64,000 nt of DNA, taken from NCBI RefSeq assembly GCF_003002825.1, contig NZ_PVTE01000007.1:248001-312000 (forward strand), written 5' to 3'. The notes below the pieces were generated by a model, which was given only the letters and a program-made list of their open reading frames with translations, was not told where the DNA came from and made no database searches. How positions within the stretch are numbered: the first letter of the stretch is position 1; every line of letters begins with the position of its first letter. The translations under genes were made by a program, and so were the position numbers. Shown here piece by piece: positions 60,979 to 64,000 of this stretch. This DNA is from Spirosoma oryzae (lineage in GTDB: Bacteria; Bacteroidota; Bacteroidia; Cytophagales; Spirosomataceae).

Positions 60979-61824
60979 TTATAATACGTCGATCTTGACG
61001 CCGGCTGCGAGCAGACCCAGCAAAATCAGACCGACAACGATTCGGTAGTAGCCGAACACTTTAAAGCCGTGCTTGGTCAGGAAGCCAACAAAACCACGGA
61101 TCGCCAGCATGCCGACGATGAACGCGATGGTATTGCCAAGCAACAGAATCTTGTAGTCGTCGGGTTGCAGGAGCTCGTAGGTTTTCAGCAGCTTATACCC
61201 CGATGCCGCAGCCATAGTCGGGACGGCCAGAAAAAAGGAAAACTCGGCGGCCTGGGTACGGGTAAGTCCCTGAAACATACCGCCGATAATGGTAGCTGCT
61301 GAACGCGATACACCCGGTACCATCGCGATACACTGGAAAAAACCGATGCGCAAGGCGTCGGGCGCGGTGACGTCATGATCTTTGGGCTGAGCCAGCGTGA
61401 TCTTGTCGATGAAGAGCAGAATAAAGCCGCCGACAACCAGCATGATGGCAACGACCGTTACGTTTTCGAGCAGCGAATCGATAAAGTCGTTGAGTAAGAA
61501 GCCGATGACAGCCGCCGGCAGGAAGGCGATCAGAATTTTAGAATAAAAATCGGCGAGCCGCTGCGTTTTCTGGGGGAGCCGCTGTGCCCAGGCCGGGGCT
61601 ATAAAATCGTCGGTGCGCGTATCGACCAGAAACCGGCGGTGATATAGCACTAATACCGAGAGAATGCAACCGAATTGAACGTCGACCGTGTACAGTTTGG
61701 TGAATTCGTTACCGGCAATGCCCGCCAGTGAAGAGTAAATAATCATGTGCCCCGTCGAGGAAATTGGCAGAAACTCCGTCAGTCCCTCGATAATGGCCAG
61801 CGCAATCGCGTGAATCAGATCCAT
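60979..61824 (-). CDS. uppP: Undecaprenyl-diphosphatase
   Basis: Polytopic inner-membrane phosphatase (BacA/UppP family, 281 residues) that recycles the lipid carrier of peptidoglycan synthesis by dephosphorylating undecaprenyl diphosphate. Both active-site regions are present: [16 protein letters not shown] near the start and [20 protein letters not shown] in the second half. In the conserved Bacteroidota order ftsX, DUF3098, uppP, truB, ribF. Confidence 0.97.
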   Translation of the reverse strand: MDLIHAIALAIIEGLTEFLPISSTGHMIIYSSLAGIAGNEFTKLYTVDVQFGCILSVLVLYHRRFLVDTRTDDFIAPAWAQRLPQKTQRLADFYSKILIAFLPAAVIGFLLNDFIDSLLENVTVVAIMLVVGGFILLFIDKITLAQPKDHDVTAPDALRIGFFQCIAMVPGVSRSAATIIGGMFQGLTRTQAAEFSFFLAVPTMAAASGYKLLKTYELLQPDDYKILLLGNTIAFIVGMLAIRGFVGFLTKHGFKVFGYYRIVVGLILLGLLAAGVKIDVL

Positions 61825-61835
61825 TGAAAAAAGTC

Positions 61836-61937
61836 GTGCAGTTGTAGGGTTGTAAAGTTATAGAGTTGTCGAGTAAGTCCGCCGATATTCATCGCGCCAG
61901 CTAACTATACAACCATACAACCCTGTAACTGTACAAC
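61836..61937. repeat. Intergenic inverted repeat (TTGTAAAGTTG family)
   Basis: Left arm GTTGTAGGGTTGTAAAGTTATAGAGTTG; right arm AACTATACAACCATACAACCCTGTAACTGTACAACTA. The right arm contains the TAG stop of the DUF3098 gene. Confidence 0.78.
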
Positions 61938-62284
61938 TATGCCTGCTTCGGCCGGGCCAGGATGGCAAAAAACTCCAGGATAAAGCCCGCCATTACGACA
62001 ATCGGACCGAGCGTCAGGCCCAGGAAGCCGAAGCCAAACTCTTCTTTGTCGAGGCTCATAATGAAGAAGCCGGCCAGAATAATGCCGATACCAGCCAGCA
62101 TCAGCGTATAGTTCTGCCGGCCAAATGGCAACGCAGCCGCCTGCCGGGAAGGCTCGGATACCGTCGGACGCGTAAACGGGGTCCGGGTGGCTGTATCGGT
62201 CGACGTGGTCGTTGCTGTTTTACGGAGTGGCTCCTCACGCGTCAGCGTCGGTTGAGCCGATTGCTTATCTTTCGCCATGGTCAT
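61937..62284 (-). CDS. DUF3098 small membrane protein
   Basis: Protein of 115 residues: a polar, Thr-rich N-terminal half and two transmembrane helices (NYTLMLAGIGIILAGFFIMSL and LGPIVVMAGFILEFFAILAR) with the D-KEEFGFGFLGLTLGP loop typical of DUF3098. The start could be the second Met (62278). Found between ftsX and uppP in Bacteroidota, which suggests an envelope or division role; none is shown. Confidence 0.88.
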   Translation of the reverse strand: MTMAKDKQSAQPTLTREEPLRKTATTTSTDTATRTPFTRPTVSEPSRQAAALPFGRQNYTLMLAGIGIILAGFFIMSLDKEEFGFGFLGLTLGPIVVMAGFILEFFAILARPKQA

Positions 62285-62335
62285 ACTGTTTCTTCGTTAT
62301 AAAGCCGCCGGGCGGCATTTAGTTTTCAACTACTA

Positions 62336-63220
62336 CTAATACAATTCGTCGAGCGTCAGGCCGAGGTAGCGGTGAACGGCCTGAAACGTACTGACGAAGC
62401 CAATGACGGCTCCTAAACCGACCAGACCTGCCAGCAGCATAATCAGCTTGGGCGTGTCCTGGAAGTAAGCCAGTTCAGGCAGGTTATGCGTGGCTAGCTG
62501 CAACCCGACCAGCAGCATGACGACCGCCAGCACACCGGCTATGACCCCCTGCCACACCCCCCGACCCAGAAAAGGCCGTGTGATGAAGCTGTTGGTTGCA
62601 CCGACCAGTTGCATACTCCGAATCAGCATACGCTGCGAGTATAGCGCCAGCCGAATGGTGTTGTTCATCAGCACCACGATAATCAGGAGCATAACGGCCA
62701 CAAAAACACCCATCACCAGATAAATCCGGTTGATGTTGCGATTGATGCTGTCGACCAGATTTTCCTGGTACACCACTTCAAAGACACCATCGACGCGTTC
62801 CAGGTCTTTCTTGACGCCCGCCAGTTTCGACTCATCGAAGTAGGCTTCGTTGAGCTTGAGCCGGTAGCTGTCGCGTAGCGGATTCTCGTCCAGAAAGCGG
62901 GAAAAATCCTCTTTCGTTTCGGCGATGAACTCACGGGCAGCGGCATCTTTCGACACAAACGTAAGCTGTGGCTTCCCGTCGGTCGACAAGGTGTACGGCT
63001 TGTTGGCCAGCGTGCGGTACATCAGCGTAGCCGCCCGGGTCGAGTCGATGTCCTTGTCGAGAAAGACCCGCACTTCGTAGTTTTCCCGGATGTACTGCAC
63101 CAGTCGTTTGGATTCGATGGCCAGCATCCCGCAAAAACCAATCAGAAACAGCGCCAGCGTGAGACTAAACAGAATCATGCCGGCGGGGTAGGCCCCCACT
63201 TTTTTCTTTTTACGAGCCAT
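62336..63220 (-). CDS. ftsX: Cell division protein FtsX
   Basis: Inner-membrane subunit of the FtsEX complex that governs septal peptidoglycan hydrolases; 294 residues. One helix near the N-terminus (GMILFSLTLALFLIGFCGMLA), an extracytoplasmic domain (about 40-165, VRVFLDKDIDSTRA), and three C-terminal helices with YSQRMLIRSMQLVGATNSFITRPFLGRG, the FtsX signature between helices. ftsE is not in the window. Confidence 0.95.
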   Translation of the reverse strand: MARKKKKVGAYPAGMILFSLTLALFLIGFCGMLAIESKRLVQYIRENYEVRVFLDKDIDSTRAATLMYRTLANKPYTLSTDGKPQLTFVSKDAAAREFIAETKEDFSRFLDENPLRDSYRLKLNEAYFDESKLAGVKKDLERVDGVFEVVYQENLVDSINRNINRIYLVMGVFVAVMLLIIVVLMNNTIRLALYSQRMLIRSMQLVGATNSFITRPFLGRGVWQGVIAGVLAVVMLLVGLQLATHNLPELAYFQDTPKLIMLLAGLVGLGAVIGFVSTFQAVHRYLGLTLDELY

Positions 63221-63312
63221 TCAGCCGGATCGTGTTAGTAAACAAAAATAAGAACCCAATTCGGGCGATGGGCGAATTTAAGAAAATTTAAGCCTTCCGC
63301 CCGGAGGACGGG

Positions 63313-63419
63313 GGTTGTGGGGTTTTAAAGTTGTAGGGTTGAAAAGTTGTTACCGCCAGACTCGGACGCGCCAGCCAACTTTACAACCCTAAAACTTTAA
63401 AACTCTACAACTCAAAAAA
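63313..63419. repeat. Intergenic inverted repeat (TTGTAAAGTTG family)
   Basis: Left arm GGGGTTTTAAAGTTGTAGGGTTGAAAAGTTG; right arm CCAACTTTACAACCCTAAAACTTTAAAACTCTACAACTC. Between ftsX and the GH32 gene. Confidence 0.8.
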
Positions 63420-63421
63420 AC

Positions 63422-64000
63422 TTATTTCCAGATTGGCTCAATCGGCCGAATACTGGCTGAACGCAACCCGTCGCCGAAAAACTGAATGCCCCGACTGTCG
63501 GGCGCGGGAAAAATCTGGTTGGTCAGGGTTACCTGTCCGTCGTTGGCGAATACTTCAACCGACGACCGATCGACCCATATTTGCAGTGACACCCGGCCGT
63601 TCTGCGGTTTTACGGGGGCGGCAAACCGACCCGGAAAGTCACGGGCGAAGGCCACATCACCCGAGCGTGTCCGGTCGACGTAGAGCAGTTGCCGAACGGG
63701 ATCGTAGCCTACCACGGTTTCCTGGTCTGTGTTGCGGCACAGGCGTACGCCGGCTTCGGCTTTCGTCGCTTCCAGATCGAGCGTCAGTTGGTAGGTGTCG
63801 CCCGAAAAGCCGTTGTCGGTCAGGCTTTGGTTGAGCGCGCCCTGGTCAAAGCCCGCCCACTGAAAGGCGGGTCCGAGTAAACTTTTTAACTCCTGAACCG
63901 GGCGCTGCCGCAGTTCGTAGCCCGTCGCGGCTTTCGTCAGGCGCAGTTCGCGGGGCAACGACATGGCCCCCCGGAAGGAACGGGTCGGTGTCTCGGTAGC
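63422..64000 (-). CDS. GH32 fructan hydrolase, C-terminal part (5' end outside window)
   Basis: The visible 192 codons are the C-terminal beta-sandwich of a glycoside hydrolase family 32 enzyme (levanase, inulinase or invertase type). The junction with the missing propeller is RGAMSLPRELRL, the usual end of the GH32 catalytic domain. The sandwich ends with SLQIWVDRSSVEVFANDGQVTLTNQIFP, the family's conserved hallmark. The open frame continues to the window edge without a start. Catalytic residues lie outside the window. Confidence 0.92.
   Translation of the reverse strand, partial: ATETPTRSFRGAMSLPRELRLTKAATGYELRQRPVQELKSLLGPAFQWAGFDQGALNQSLTDNGFSGDTYQLTLDLEATKAEAGVRLCRNTDQETVVGYDPVRQLLYVDRTRSGDVAFARDFPGRFAAPVKPQNGRVSLQIWVDRSSVEVFANDGQVTLTNQIFPAPDSRGIQFFGDGLRSASIRPIEPIWK

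Overview
The window is a GC-rich chromosomal segment of a Bacteroidota bacterium, most likely Cytophagales and close to Spirosoma/Rudanella. This rests on a SusC/SusD pair next to a FecR/ECF-sigma switch, type IX secretion (T9SS) C-terminal sorting domains, the ftsX-DUF3098-uppP-truB-ribF gene order, a YicC-family gene, and TAnnTTTG-like promoter words. No tRNA, rRNA, CRISPR array, complete insertion sequence or prophage was seen.

Layout. 1-7.4 kb: the 3' part of a fused betaine/osmolyte ABC permease/binding protein, an AmpG-like MFS carrier, mpg, yicC, a pdxA with a long disordered N-terminus, and a phosphoglycerate-dehydrogenase-like enzyme. 7.6-13.2 kb: a secreted T9SS protease, an alpha/beta hydrolase and an AraC regulator. 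13.3-19.8 kb: a sugar isomerase, a Gfo/Idh/MocA oxidoreductase, a GNAT, and a very large lipoprotein joining ThuA, a PVC-type dehydrogenase propeller, HEAT, CARDB and cupredoxin domains. 20.1-26 kb: an orphan histidine kinase, a histone-H1-like protein, a SpoU methyltransferase, a CDF metal exporter, and a light-energy pair made of an NDQ-type (sodium-pump) rhodopsin and a carotenoid oxygenase that probably makes its retinal. 26-33.5 kb: mutS, a GntP permease, a Rad52-like annealing protein and an M28 carboxypeptidase. 33.8-40.4 kb: a 1401-residue beta-helix/PA14/NPCBM T9SS protein, a LolA-like protein and a nucleoside permease. 40.6-56.2 kb: a minus-strand polysaccharide utilisation locus (ECF sigma, FecR, SusC, SusD, lipoprotein, GH29 fucosidase, GH89 alpha-N-acetylglucosaminidase, HGSNAT-like membrane acetyltransferase, GDPD-alkaline phosphatase fusion). 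56.4-64 kb: exodeoxyribonuclease III, an RluE-like pseudouridine synthase, a DEDDh exonuclease, ribF, truB, uppP, DUF3098, ftsX, and the C-terminal part of a GH32 fructanase running off the window.

Two themes stand out. First, unusual protein architectures: a binding domain whose halves are in swapped order (apparent circular permutation), the five-module ThuA/PVC/azurin-like lipoprotein without a CxxCH heme motif, the pdxA with about 200 disordered residues, and a subtilisin-fold protease with Glu where His is expected. Second, many intergenic gaps hold a long palindrome. One class (seven copies here) begins with GTAG followed by a hairpin, ends with the mirror image, and shows compensating base changes in its stems, as REP/REPIN elements do. 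Several palindromes begin inside the preceding gene and supply its stop codon.

All family assignments come from reading motifs by eye; no database search was run.
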